A DNA stretch of 64,000 bases, from NCBI GenBank assembly GCA_034509735.1, contig JACGWO010000010.1, positions 8,507,193-8,571,192 on the forward strand. The letters are read 5' to 3'. Each line of letters starts with the position of its first letter. Position 1 is the first letter of the stretch. The notes beneath the pieces are model-generated. The model was given only the letters and a program-made list of their open reading frames with translations. It made no database searches and was not told the origin of the DNA. The DNA is from Sesamum alatum. Its lineage: Eukaryota; Streptophyta; Magnoliopsida; Lamiales; Pedaliaceae. A program made the position numbers and the translations under genes. Shown one piece after another: positions 33,826 through 46,086 of this stretch.

Positions 33826-35834
33826 TGTAACGAAGCATGGATCGTCCCGGGAGAGGGCGCGTGCGGAAGCATAATGTATTAAAACATAAACATAAAGTAA
33901 ACATGCATAAAACAACAAAATTAAAGAACCAATCAAGGGGGTCTTCCCTTGATTCTCCCGGGCGTTACGTGTATCTCATGAATTATAGAAAATAAGCATG
34001 CTCGATTTCATGGAGGCCATAGGGTTGGAACAAGAACGGTACAAACGTTACTTACCCATTGTAGACTTCTTCGTTCAGCCACACGCGTTGTTCCACGTTT
34101 TTGCCACCGAGATCCCAACGCAGGAATCCTCTAAATTTGTCCACGCAATTCACCGGATCTTGATTCCCTCGTGCTAATAAGAGATCAAGAGGAAAAGAAG
34201 AAACAATCGACCAAACGCTATTAGTTAATGTGATCGATTGTTCAAGCGTTCACTTGTATCAAAGACAAGAGAACATGAAAGCTCTATGAAGTGGTGAGAG
34301 AGAGAGGTGGACGAGATAGATAGAGAAGGGCGGCGGCGGTGTGTGTGTGTGTGTGTGAGATGAGAGAGTTGTAGAGATATAGTATGTGTGTGTGTGTGTG
34401 TGCGTGTGTGCTTGAGTATTCATAAGGAAGTGCTTTTCCTAATCCTACTCAAACTCTTCCAAAGAGGCACACTATACACAACTAGGACTTTGACCTAGTC
34501 AAATCCTAATCAACCTAGGGTTAAACTTATTCCTAGCCCCAAGATTCGATCTCATCCGTCCATCCCTTGATGGGATTTATGGAATGGACTTTTAAATTCT
34601 ATTTAAATAGTCCAACAATTCCTAATGGGCTTGTAGTGAATATCAAATAAATACTTGAGCCCAAAATTAATATTTCCATCTTCATTCTACTTAAAGATAG
34701 AAAATAGCCCTTCTCTTAATTCATAAATCTATTTCATGAACCAAGCCTAATTAATCCAGTTATATTTAAAGGCTTGACACTCCAAAAGAGAACCAATTTA
34801 ATCTAACTAAATTGTTCGATCTCCCAGAATCAATTCCAAATTAATTTCTCCATTTTCAGCGAATTGAGTGTGACTCTTTAGGTTCACCCTCAGCTAGACT
34901 TAGGCGAATATCTAATCATCACATGATAGGAATTTTTTCGTCATCATGGGTTGACCATCTAGGAACGGTCCATGGCACTAGAGACTAGGTAAAATCATGG
35001 CGTGAACGTTTAGGTTCCGAATGCGTATAAGCATTGTCCTTCCATCTACTATCTCACAGCTATACTCGTTTACCTGCTAAAAATTCACTAGGATCTTATC
35101 CTACTGTTCAGTTACTGGCCACAGATTTTATAGGGAAGGAGTCTCAAAGTAAAAGTGAGACACTACTATCAACCGTTTGACAGGAGACGGGTTCTGTCTT
35201 GGAACTTACTGTCCATACTACATATCTTGACTGCACCAGATAGGGTTTATAGCAATCAAGTCTCTCGACTTGGTAGCCTCTTGCCAAACCTAAGATACAG
35301 ACATGGTGTGCATGTGACTACAGTAGTCCCTCAAGTCCAAGGACCAATCTCATACAGTCGGAACCAAGAATGCAAGTCATACCGACAAACCTACTCAAGG
35401 TTCCCAAATGATGATTCCCGCGAGTCACCTCAGTCAGCTGGCATCGAGCTGGCTAACCTAATGATATTCCATAGACGATCCTCGTCACTTGTCGATAAAA
35501 CACGACTGCAATCATTTATTGCAAGTCTCAAATGGACTCTCGATACCCGATCTCAAGGTCCTTTGACTTGGAGTATTTTAGACCGGTCCACATAAGTTGA
35601 TTTCATGAATGCCAACCTATGCGCAGTCCAACTTCTTGGATTAACCTTTCCGGTCAGTGGGCTTTCCTTGTGCATTGAACATTTATAGATATTGAACAGT
35701 ACGTGAACACAATCAAAGTACTAATGCCGAAATTGAACATCACTTTATTAAGAATGAATTCATTTACACCACGAATGTCAGAAATAGGTTATATAAGCCT
35801 AACTAGATTGGCTTCACGGTCACATATTCTAACA
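33826..35834 (-). repeat. 5' LTR of the gag-only copia element
   Basis: This 2.0-kb LTR begins TGTTAGAATA on the minus strand like the LTR at 37225 and ends ...TACA. A primer-site-like ATAGTATCATAGCCC follows (33811-33825). The open frame at 35155-35595 lies inside it and has no known homology. Confidence 0.65.
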
Positions 35835-37224
35835 CCATTAATATGTTGTCCCTAATGAGCCTTCCAAGAACAAACCCACTTTGTGAGGGTGAGATGATGT
35901 TCGGTAGCAGCTGAGAAATCTTGCAGTACATGAGTTTTGAGAGAATCTTGTTAGTCACATTGAAAAGGGAGATAGTCTAAAATCACTCCAAGTTTGAGGG
36001 GAATCCAATTTGGGGATAAGCACAATGGTTGTTACAGTGAAGCTCCTTGGCATTGGAGTGCCATAAAAGAAGTCTAGGACTGCTTAAATAACATCAGTTG
36101 CAATAAAATCCCAGCATGCTTGAAAGAAGGCAGAGGTGAAACCATCTGGACCTACCACACTGTCCTTATTGGTACTCAAACCCACATTGTTGATTTCTTC
36201 TGAGTTGGTGTATAACAGAGACAATGTGCAAAAGCCTCTGGGATTTGGGGGAACTGGAAAGGGAATTCATATTCTTTAGTCGTGTTCTGGTTACAAGTCA
36301 GGAGCCCCTTAAAGAAATTCACAACTGATTCTTTGATTTGTGCAGAGTTGGTGACTTCTTGGTCATTATCCTCTATCCTATGGATTTTGGATTTAATTCT
36401 TTTTTTCTTCACTAGCGAGTAGAAGTATTTTGTGTTTCTCTCTTCGGCTTCAAGCAATTTGCATGAGCTTTTCTATCTCCAATAGTCAGATTCCAGTGCC
36501 AGAGCATGGACCAAGGCAGCATTGCACCTGTTGAGATAGGTGAGGTTGTTTTCAGAAGGGTTTCTATCAAATATTTTTTCTGCTTCTGTGGCCTCCAGCT
36601 TAGCCTTTGCCACCCGTTTTGAAGACAATGCCAAAGGTCTCTGTGTTCCAATTTTTCAATGGCGTTTAGTTTCTATAAATTTTCTGCTGGAGCATGTACA
36701 TTCCATAGCCCTAGATTGGTAAGCACCATACTTGCTTCACTATTTCAAGGAATATGTGGTGTCTTATCCACATATTGTTGAAATCTGAATAAAGATGGAC
36801 ATCTTTCCTCCACCTAGGATGTTGTAATGAGGAGCGGATGATGGTTTGAGAGTATTCTAGGTATGTGTGTCACTCGGGTACAATTAAACAGTTTCAGCCA
36901 CTCCTTAGAGTAAAGAACGCTATCAAGCTTCTTTTAAATCCTTTTGTTGGTCCATGTGTATGGTTCTCCTTCGAAACCCGCATTAATGAGGCCACTTCAA
37001 GCACCATGTCACTAAAATCTTCCATAGGTCTCAGAATGTTGTTGATCTCCCCTTATTCTCATTATAATGCAAGGTTGTGTTGAAGTCACCTCCAACTGGC
37101 CAAGGTGAGTTTTTAGCTGATAAAGCACTTAGCTAATCCCACAGGAGCCTTCTAGAAATTCTATAAAATTTAGCATATGCAAATGTACAAAATACTACCT
37201 CACAACAAGCCTAGATGTGACTTT
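35835..37224 (-). pseudogene. LINE remnant: endonuclease C-half and RT N-terminus
   Basis: Minus-strand pieces include GDFNTTLHYNENKG-like and LDRVLY-like endonuclease motifs (37100-36850), KKQKKYLIE, EAEERNTKYFYSLVKKKR and IRDNI (about 35855). This is the L1-type ORF2 order. The copia element at 37225-46086 separates it from its endonuclease N-terminus, with the ACTTT duplication at the break. Confidence 0.75.
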
Positions 37225-39372
37225 TGTTAGAATAGGTGACCAGAAAGCCAATAGGTTTGGCATTTTGTAACCTATTTAACAACTTGATGTAATGTAATAT
37301 TATGTGATGAATAAAATGAGTATTCATTACCATTGGTACTTCCTTTGTTGTGCTCATTTTCCATATGTTAAAATGGTGTTTTTATATATATCACAACAAA
37401 GTCCACAGACCACGGTTAATAGCTCATACAGTTGGGCCACACATTGGATGGTGGTTATGAAACCAACTGATAACGGGTTAGGTCTAAAACGTTCCAAGTC
37501 GAGAACCTTGAGACAGGGCATCGAGACTCCTATAGAGACTTGCACCAAGAGTCGTGTTCATTGGATGAGTGTCATGTTTCATCGGCGACAAGCGTGGGAC
37601 GCCTACACGATCTTGGTGGGTTGGTCGATCGAGGTCAAGCCGACTGAACTGACTCGTCGGGATCATCATATGGAAGCTTTGGATTTTTCCTATTCTGATA
37701 GTACGGGAGTAGTCCTCAGACTTGAGGAACCATGGCAGTCACGTACAAACGATGGTTATATCTTAGATCTGGCGAGAGGTGATCATTCTGTAAGATGATC
37801 ATTATAAGCCTTGTCCAGGGCAGTTAGAATGTGTAGCGAGGACGGTGGGTTCTAGGAAAAGGATGCGTCCCCTGTCAGTAAGTGACAGAGGTATCTTCTA
37901 TGCACTCAGAGACACGTTCATGCTGCTTAAACCTGTGGCCACAGTGGTTGGTCGAACAGGAAATGGTTTCCTATGTCGACGCAATGAGGCATGCGTAGTC
38001 TTGAGTATTAAGCATAGATGCCTAATCAAGGATGGGAACCGACGCCCTATTCCATACCCTAGACTAAGCCGGGAGGCGGTAGACGGAAGGACCGTACCCG
38101 TATGGAATCGGCACCTAAATGTTCACGCCAATATTTACCTAGTCTCTAGTGCCATGACCATTGCTAGAAGGCCACCCATGGTAACGGGCTCATGTTGGAC
38201 ATGAGTTCAAGTCTAGCTGAGGGTGAACCCAAAGGGTCACACACAAATCACCGAGAAGGCGGAGAAAATTGATTTGGAGTCAATTTCAGAGGATCATAAG
38301 TAATTTGATTACTTAAGTGATTGTCCATTTGATAGACGGGCCGATATTGTATCGGGTCCTCATTTAATCGGTAAATGGGATTTATTGGTTAATGTAGAGA
38401 GTCAAAAAAATTGGGTCTTTAATTGTATTAAAATATCAATGGGAACTATTTAAGTGGACCTTGAATTAAATGGGATGTAATTTTTGGTTCATTGTAATAA
38501 GATTACAGTGGAACCCGATCCGTTAAATTTTTTCCCAAGAAGTGTGTTACTTCCACTTTTGGAATGAGAAGAAGTTGAACTTCTTCCAAATATAGGTATG
38601 GCCGAAAATTACCGCTCTTGGAGGGGTAAAAATCGGCCATACATGGCCTTGGTGATGTTGACTTGTCCCTTTTGTTAAGGGACAAATCAATTCCAATCAT
38701 GCCTCTCTCATTTGGTATGATTAAATCATACCTTATGAGATGGTAGGCTTGATTGATGAATTAGTGGATTGATTGGGATCTATCTAAACATCCTTGGATA
38801 AAACTAGACAATCACATTAGTTTTGTATATATATGAGTATATACAACTACCAATGCAAGAGATCTTTTTCTAGGAAATAAAAGAAAAATACACTTACTTT
38901 TTTCTCTCAATTTTTGGTTTTGTTCTTCAATTTGATTGGATCATTTTGAAGAACAAAGCAAGTTTAAGAAAAGACACTAATTTGATAGTGCTTTAGTTTC
39001 TTGAACCGAGTCCTCTAGATCCGTTTTTCTCTAGCAAGAAAAAAGTGCATCTCTTCCGGTATGGTGTGGACTACTCTAGAGAATTCATACGTTTGAACTT
39101 GGTGAGCATTTCTGGAGAGGAACAACGCTCGTAGCCGTGTAAGCCATATAACTACAAAGGTAATTTTGATTTTACGCTTTTTGTAGTTTTTTTCATATCT
39201 ATGCTCTATATGAAATATATGTTTATAATATTATCACATCCTACATCGAACGCTCGGTTGAGCACCCAAGGGTACACCCCTTGGGATTTTGTGATAATTG
39301 CTTTTATTTATGCAATTTTTAATCGTTCCACACTTTCGCTTACGCTCCCGGGAGGATCCGCTTGTCTCTTCA
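37225..39372 (+). repeat. 5' LTR (2.15 kb)
   Basis: It is a direct repeat of 43914-46086 with TG...CA ends. Poly(A)-like and TATA-like stretches are present. ORFs within it (for example 37304-37798, 37845-38204) are not genes: they are broken in the partner LTR. Confidence 0.9.
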
Positions 39373-39374
39373 AA

Positions 39375-39388
39375 TAGTATCAGAGACC
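39375..39388 (+). other. Primer binding site, diverged
   Basis: TAGTATCAGAGACC just inside the LTR resembles the initiator-Met primer site TGGTATCAGAGCC with changes. Confidence 0.6.
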
Positions 39389-41290
39389 GGTTCGATGTAA
39401 GGAGCATAGATCTATGTGCTTGGCATGTACAACTTGCTTCTACGGCTTTATGAGCATGTAGGTATGTATGAATATATGAATGAATATGCTTGTTCACTTG
39501 TTTAAATTTGATGGACATTGTATGTGCTATTTTGTAGATTGAATCTTAAAATTGCATGTTTATTTTCAATTTATTTTATATATTAATGTGCTGAAAATGA
39601 GAAATCAAAAAAAAAAAAAACAAAAAAAAAAAAAAAAACAGACAGCAGCGGCAGTAGTTGGTTGTTGCCCCTACCGGTCGGCCACTGGCAAGCGAGGTCG
39701 CATGGGCTCACGCCAGCGCGCAGCCTGGTCGGCGTGCCTGCAAGCGTGCGTGCTGGCAAGGGCAGCCACGTACACTGCGCCGTGTGCGCTGGGCGCGCAT
39801 GCAGGCTGCTGGTCGGGCCTAGCGCTGCACAGGGGCGTATAGGCTGGCTGCCTGCGTGTGCGCGCACAGACTTGTGCGTGCGGCCGACCAGTAGGCACAA
39901 TGGCTGGACCGTTTTGTGCCAGTTTTTTGACGTTTTCTGAAAATTGAATTTTCTGGTAATTTCGGCACAATTTCGGAAAATGAATTAATTTTGCATATTT
40001 GATTTTGGAATTATTGAATTTTTCCTTAGATCAAATTTGCTTAATTAATTTGGATTTGATACATGCATTGGATGCATTGTACATGATGTCTATTAAATTT
40101 AAAATTTGAATCTTGCACATTATTTATATATATTTATACCTTGTGATGTTGGACATCACTTGGATATTTTGAATATCCATAATTAAGCATGATTATTTGG
40201 TATAATTATGTTATGTATGTTGATGGGATTAACATGGGATGATCACAAGAGCCCTAGATCTTATGTATGAATGAATGGTATTTATTTATATTTCTGTCGG
40301 GTGGGGCCTGCGTGCCTCTTGTTTTGGGACTATCATCTCCCGTTTTTCTAGCCTTATGATGTTAAGGCTTGTTGATTTTCTTTCCATGTATTACTTTCAT
40401 ATGTAATGAGAGTAGCTAGTTTTGATGAGGTTTATTTTTGTAATAATAACAAGCTCATGGAGTCGGAGGCCCAAGGTGTAACATCAAGGCATAAAACAAG
40501 AAGAACCACAAGGCCCATTGCAATGACAATGGGTTTATCACTAATGTAATAGTGTAGGACCACCTTAGACAGACCATAGACTCACTGCGGGCTCAATGGG
40601 TCGCATAGGTTGTGCTTGTGATCATTCCTAACAGGGGTATGCTATGTTTTACTGCATGTGGCGTATGTATTTAACGCTTTATGGATATTGGATATTTATG
40701 CATGCTAAAACACATAATGTGATGGGTCTCGATCTTATCAAACTCTCATTTGGTTGGACCAAATTAAATATTAGGCCCAGAATGGACTTGGATCAAAATG
40801 GTATTTTGATCTGTCCAAGCCTTCCATCCACAACAATGTGGTGACCACTATCCAAGTGTGGTCTCACGATTCGTGACACTCTTGGACTAGGGGAAAGCTG
40901 CACCATTATTGTGAACAAAGAGATTGCACTCACTGTTTTCCTATTTCACAAGTCGTAGGGGGCGACAGTTAAGGTATGATTTGGTTTGATTGTCGGGCCC
41001 AACACTAAGTAACATGGTTTGCTTGGATTCCTCGGAACCATGCGAATAGGTGAGGCAAAATATCTCAGGAATCTCATTGGATGAGAATGATATTGGATAT
41101 CTCCCATGAGATTTTCTTCATGTGAATCGTAAAAGCGGGGCATGGAGATCACGCTTATGGATCCCGAGCCCACTAGAAAATGGTTTCCCAAACTCCACTT
41201 GAGAGTGGTGGACTTTCGTATAAATAGTGGGAGGGTTAAAGACTAAGAGACCATGCAGAACACAAACGAAAATATGATAATCATGATAAT
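39389..41290 (+). other. Copia leader with poly(A) run and GC-rich block
   Basis: No gene is visible. It holds two A-runs at 39608-39639 and a GC-rich block 39650-39905 with 'gcgtgcgtgc' motifs on both strands, then AT-rich sequence. The 40990-41230 part is homologous to 31700-31960 on the other strand. Confidence 0.6.
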
Positions 41291-41298
41291 GCATAGAT

Positions 41299-42211
41299 TT
41301 GGCATGCGAGGTAGGTCATATTTCCAAGGATAGGATAAGAAGGTTGGTGAACTCAAAGAGTTTAGAAATAGACGATTTGGACAACTTACCGACCTACGAA
41401 TCCTGTCTAAAAGGAAAGATGACCAAGAAACCCTTTGTTGGACAAAGCACACTAGCCAACGGTCTATTGGATTTGATCCATACGGACGTCTGTGGTCCAT
41501 TAAATACTCAGGCTAGAGGTGGGTACTCGTACTTCATAACCAATACCGATGATCACTCACGACATGGTTATATTTACCTAATGAGGTACAAGTTTGAAGC
41601 CTTTGGAAGGTTTAAGGAATACAAACTTGAAATAGAGAACCCAACCGATCGTGAGATCAAGGCCCTTCAATCGGACCTAGGTGGAGAGTATTTGAGTGGT
41701 GAGTTCATTGATTATCTAAAAGAGAATGGAATTCTCTCTTAGTGGACTATTCCTGGAACACCACAGTTGAATGGTGTGTCTGAAAGGAGGAATCGGACCT
41801 TGTTGGACATGGTTCGATCCATGATGAGTTTTACAGAACTCCCTTGTCCTTCTGGGGTTATGCTCTTGAGACGGCGGCCAAACTTTTGAATTTGGCGCCA
41901 TCTAAGAAGATATCTGAGATGCCATATGAAATATGGCATGGAAGCCTGCCTCCTACAAATACTTGAAAGTGTGGGGTTGCCCCGCATACGTCAAGAGATT
42001 AGTGGGAGATAAACTGAACTCCAATTCTAGTTTATGTAGGTTCATCGGATATCCGAAAGAAACTGCCGGGAATTATTTCTATGATCCCTCCAAGCAAAAG
42101 GTGTTTATCTCGCGAAACGCAGTGTTCTTGAAAAAGGTTTTCCATCGGATAGTCGACGTGATAAGGTACTCCTTAAGGAATCAAGTAAGGTACCTTATGA
42201 GGCAGCAATGA
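41299..42211 (+). pseudogene. Copia integrase (three frames)
   Basis: 41299-41742 holds GHISKDRIRRLV, YESCLKGKMTKKPF, LDLIHTDVCGPLN and LQSDLGGEYLSGEF. A TAG replaces a Gln codon at 41740. GVSERRNRTLLDMVRSMM follows, then a shift near 41850, then 41933-42211 (KVWGCPAYVKRL, RFIGYPKETAGNYFY). These are the catalytic core and C-terminal parts of a copia integrase. The start of the zinc-binding domain is lost with gag and protease. Confidence 0.85.
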
Positions 42212-42315
42212 CATCTGAGCCAGTAGTTCCCACTAATAATGTTTTAGTCCTTCGTAGGTCGGCCAGAGTATCCTAACCACCTGATAGGTATGGATTTCTG
42301 GGCCTGACCGGTCAG

Positions 42316-43177
42316 TTGGATAATGATCCAAAGACGTATGGAAAAGCAATATCGGACATCGATTCGGATAAGTGGCTTGAGGCCATGAAATTCGAGATGA
42401 ACTCGATGCGTGCAAACCAGGTTTGGACCCTAGTGGACCCACGCAAAGGGGTAAAACCCGTAGGTGTAAATGGGTCTACAAAACGTAAGCTTGGAGTGAC
42501 TGGGAAGGTTACAACCTTCAAAGCTAGGTTTTGTGGCGAAAGGTTACACTCAATGGCCCAGGGTCGATTTTGAGGAAACCTAATCACCTGTAGCAATGGG
42601 TAAGTCCATTCGGATACTACTTGCTATAGCAACATGGTATGACTATGAAATATGATAGATGGACGTGAAAACCGTCTTCCTTAACAGTTTCATAGAGGAA
42701 TAGATCTATATGGATCAATCGGAAGGTTTCACATATGTTGGAGAAGAGCAGAAGGTCTGTCGTCTCCAAAGGTCCATCTATGGCCTCAAACAAGCTTCCC
42801 GAAGTTGGAACATACGTTTTGATGAAGTCATACGGGGATATGATTTCAGCAAGAACAAGTCTGATCCTTGTGTATACAAGAAGATCAGTGGGAGCTCTGT
42901 TGAGTTCCTAGTGCTTTACGTGGATGACATCTTGCTCATTAGGAATGATGCTAAGATGTTGGAAACCACTGAAACTTGGTTGTCAACACAATTTTCCATG
43001 AAGGATATGGGCGAGGCATCGTACATCCGCATCAAGATCTACTGGGATAGATCAAAAAGGATGTTAGGAATGGCCCAGTCCTCGTATATTGAGAAAGTTT
43101 TGAAGAGATTCAAGATGGAGAACTCAAAACGAGGATTCCTTCTTATGAGGTATGGAATTAAGTTGTCCAAGAAGTAG
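42316..43177 (+). pseudogene. Copia reverse transcriptase
   Basis: 42316-42540 gives the RT start (KWLEAMKFEMNSM, NQVWTLVDP). A shift and stops follow, then 42710-43177 with QRSIYGLKQASRSWN and the intact polymerase box LYVDDILL, ending MENSKRGFLL. At least two stops and one shift separate the parts. Confidence 0.85.
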
Positions 43178-43275
43178 TCTCCTAAGACTGATGAGGAGCT
43201 TAAACGGATGTTGGACATCCCTATGCTTCAGCCGTAGGCAGCATTTAGTATGTTGTCCACTGCACTAGACCTGAT

Positions 43276-43899
43276 GTGGCTTTCGCTTTAAGCGTGACTA
43301 GTCGATATCAGGCGTGTGCTGGGGAGGCACACTGGAGTGCGGTCAAGACTATCCTGAAGTACCTGAAAAGGAGTAAGGACATGTTCTTGATCTATGATGG
43401 TGGAGAATTGATACTGGAAGGCTATAGCGATGCTAGCTTCCAGTCGGATGACGATGATGCCAAATCTCAGTTTGGTTCTGTATTCAGACTAAATGGTGGC
43501 GTGGTTTCTTGGAAGAGTTCGAAGTAGGCTACCACGGCGGACTCCACCACAAAGTCGGAATACATAGCAGCTTCGAATGCTGCTAAGGAGGCGGTTTGGA
43601 TGAAGAGCTACATCCAAGAGTTGAGTGTAGTACCTAGCATCGCTGAGCCAGTGGTTATCTTCTGCGATAACAACGGGGCAATAGTGCAAGCAAAGGAACC
43701 GAGATCTCATCACCAATCCAAGCATATTCATAGATGCTACCATTTGCTCAGAGAGATAGTTAACAGGGGTGATGTTCGGATGGACTGAGTCAGCTCCGTA
43801 GAAAACATAGCAGATCCACTTACTAAGCTCGTGTCGCAAGTTGCCCATACTCAGCATCTGGATAAGATGGGTTTGAGGTCAATGGGTGATTGGCTTTAG
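43276..43899 (+). pseudogene. Copia RNase H and C terminus
   Basis: The frame has RYQACAGEAHWSAVKTILKYL, GYSDASFQSD, a TAG in place of Gln after WKSSK, SEYIAASNAAKEAVW, and the C-terminal NIADPLTK. It ends at TAG before the purine tract. Confidence 0.85.
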
Positions 43900-43902
43900 G
43901 TC

Positions 43903-43912
43903 AAGTGGGAGA
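43903..43912 (+). other. Polypurine tract
   Basis: AAGTGGGAGA immediately before the 3' LTR is the typical copia purine tract. Confidence 0.75.
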
Positions 43913-43913
43913 T

Positions 43914-46086
43914 TGTTAGAATAGGTGACCAGAAAGCCAATAGGTTTGGTATTTTGTGACCTATTTGACAACTTGATGTAATGTAATATTATGTGATGAA
44001 TAAAATGAGTATTCATTACCATTGGTACTTACTTTGTTGTGTTCATTTTCCATATGTTAAAATGGTATTTTACATATATCAAAACAAAGCCCACAGACCA
44101 CGGTTAACAACTCATTTAGTTGGGCCACGCATTGGATGGTGGTTATGAAACCAACTGATAAAGAGTTGGGTCTAAAACGTTCCCAAGTCGAGACAGGGCA
44201 TCGAGAGTCCTATAGAGACTTGCACCAAGAGTCGTGTTCATTGGATGAGTGTCGTGTTTCATCGACGACAGGCGTGGGACGCCTACACGATCTTGGTGGG
44301 TTGGTCGACTGCGGTTGAGCCGACTGAACTGACTCTCTGGGATCATCATATAGAAGCCTTGGAGGCTTGGTCGGTATGATTGGATTTCCCCAGTTCCAAT
44401 AGTAACTAGTCCTTAGACTTGAGAAACCATTGTAGTCACGTGCATAGGATGATTGTATCTTGGATCTCGCGAGAGGTGATCATTCTGTAAGATGATCATT
44501 ATAAGCCTTGTCCAGTGCAGTGAAAAGCTGTAGCGAGGATGGTGAGTTCCAAGAAGAGGATCCGTCCCCTGTCAGTATGTGACAAAGGTATCTCCTATGC
44601 ACTCAGAGACACGTTCATGCTGCTTAACCTGTGACCACAGTGGTTGGTCGAACAGGAAATGATTTCCTGTGTCGATGCAATGAGGCATGCATAGTTTTGA
44701 GTATTAAGCATCTATCAAGAATGGGAACTAACGCCCAATTACATACCCTAGACTAAGGCCGGAGGCAATAGAGGGAAGGACCATACCCCTACGGAATCGG
44801 CGCCTAAATGTTCACGACAACATTCACCTAGTCTCTAGGGCCATGGACCGTTGCTAGACAGCTACCCATTGTAACGGGCTTCTGTTGGACACGGGCCCAA
44901 GTCTAGCTGAGGGTGAACCTAAAGGGTCACACACAAATCACTGAGAAGGTGGAGAAATTAACTTAGAGTCAATTTCGGAGGATGTTAAGTAATTGGATTA
45001 CTTAAGGGATTGTTCATTGAATGGACGGGCCGATATTGTTGGTAAATGGGATTTATCGGTTAATGTAGAGAGTTAAAAAATTTGGTCTTTTAATTGGATT
45101 AAAAGATCAATGGGAATTATTTAAGTGGACCTTGAATTAAATGGGGTTCAATTTTAGGTTCACTATAATTGGATTATAGTGGAACCCGATCCGTTAAATT
45201 TTGGCCCAAGATGTGTGTTAATTCCACTTTTGGAATGAGAAGAAGTTGGACTTCTTCCCAATATAGGTATGGCCAAAAATTACCACTCTTGGAGGGGTAA
45301 AAATCGGCCATACATGGCCTTGGTGATGTTGACTTGTCCCTTTCGGTAAGGGACAAATCAATTCCAATCATGCCTCTCTCATTTGGTATGATTAAATCAT
45401 ACCTTATGAGATGGTAGGCTTGATAGATGAACTAGTGGGATTGATTGGGATGTATCCAGACATCCTTGGATGAACCTAGACACATTTCAATAATCACATT
45501 AATTTTGTATATATATGAGTATATACAATCATCAATGCAAGAGAATTCATTTTCATCTTTTTCTAGGAAAAAGAAGAAAAAACACAGTTCACTTTACTCT
45601 CTCAATTTTCGGCCCTCTCTCTACTATTGCCCTTTGTTCTTCATTTGACCTTAGATCATTTTGAAGAACAAAACAAGTTTAAGAAAAGACGCTAATTTAA
45701 TAGTGCTCTAGTTTTTTGAACCGAGTCCTCTACATCCATTTTTCTCTAGCAAGAAAAACGTTCATCTCTTCCCTTGTGGTGTGGACTACTCTAGAGAGTT
45801 CAGACGTTTGAACTTGATGAGCATTTTTGGAGAGGAACAAGGCTCGTAGCTATGTAAGCCATATAACTACAAAGGTAATTTTGATTTCACGCTTTTTGTA
45901 ATTCTTTTCATATCTATGCTCTATGTGAAATATATGTTTATAATATTGTCACATCCTACATCAAACGCCCGGTTGAGCACCCAAGGGTACACCCCTTGGG
46001 ATTTTGTGATAATTGCTTTTATTTATGCAATTTTAATCGTTCTATGCTTCCACTCGCGCTCCTGGGCGGATCCGCTTATCCCTTCA
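43914..46086 (+). repeat. 3' LTR (2.17 kb)
   Basis: It is the partner of 37225-39372, with TG...CA ends followed by ACTTT. Differences from the 5' LTR include many substitutions and small indels. Confidence 0.9.

Larger units (their letters stand above)
30971..35834 (-). mobile_element. Deleted copia element with gag but no pol
   Basis: On the minus strand it starts TGTTAGAATATGTGACC at 35834, has a 2.0-kb 5' LTR, a primer-site-like sequence, a leader and a gag start. It then jumps to about 140 bp of LTR 3' end terminating at 30971. Protease, integrase, RT, RNase H and most of the 3' LTR are missing. The flanks (CTTTC at left, CCATT at right) are not a target duplication, and about 0.7 kb of the host LINE is also missing between them. 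It is related to the element at 37225-46086 (same LTR termini, same leader segments). Confidence 0.75.
37225..46086 (+). mobile_element. Complete-length copia element, gag deleted (TSD ACTTT)
   Basis: LTRs of about 2.15 kb (37225-39372, 43914-46086) begin TG and end CA. ACTTT lies directly outside both (37220-37224, 46087-46091). Internal parts are a primer-site-like sequence, a 1.9-kb leader with a GC-rich block, integrase, RT, RNase H and a purine tract. No gag or protease is present: the leader passes straight into the pre-integrase region. pol has several stops and shifts. Long LTRs and motifs suggest the Angela-like lineage. The LTRs differ by several per cent by eye, so it is an older insertion. 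Confidence 0.9.

Noticed and set aside
33196..33830. Overlapping 120-130-residue ORFs on both strands
   Set aside because: They result from the GC-rich leader block and have no family-like motifs.
35155..35595. 146-residue plus-strand ORF
   Set aside because: It lies antisense inside a copia LTR, and corresponding LTR sequence in the other element does not keep it open.
37304..38204. 164- and 119-residue ORFs
   Set aside because: They lie within the 5' LTR, and the 3' LTR has stops and shifts in the same stretch.
39583..39970. Several overlapping ORFs of about 100 residues on both strands
   Set aside because: They come from the GC-rich copia leader with repeated 'gcgtgc' motifs; no domain is recognisable.
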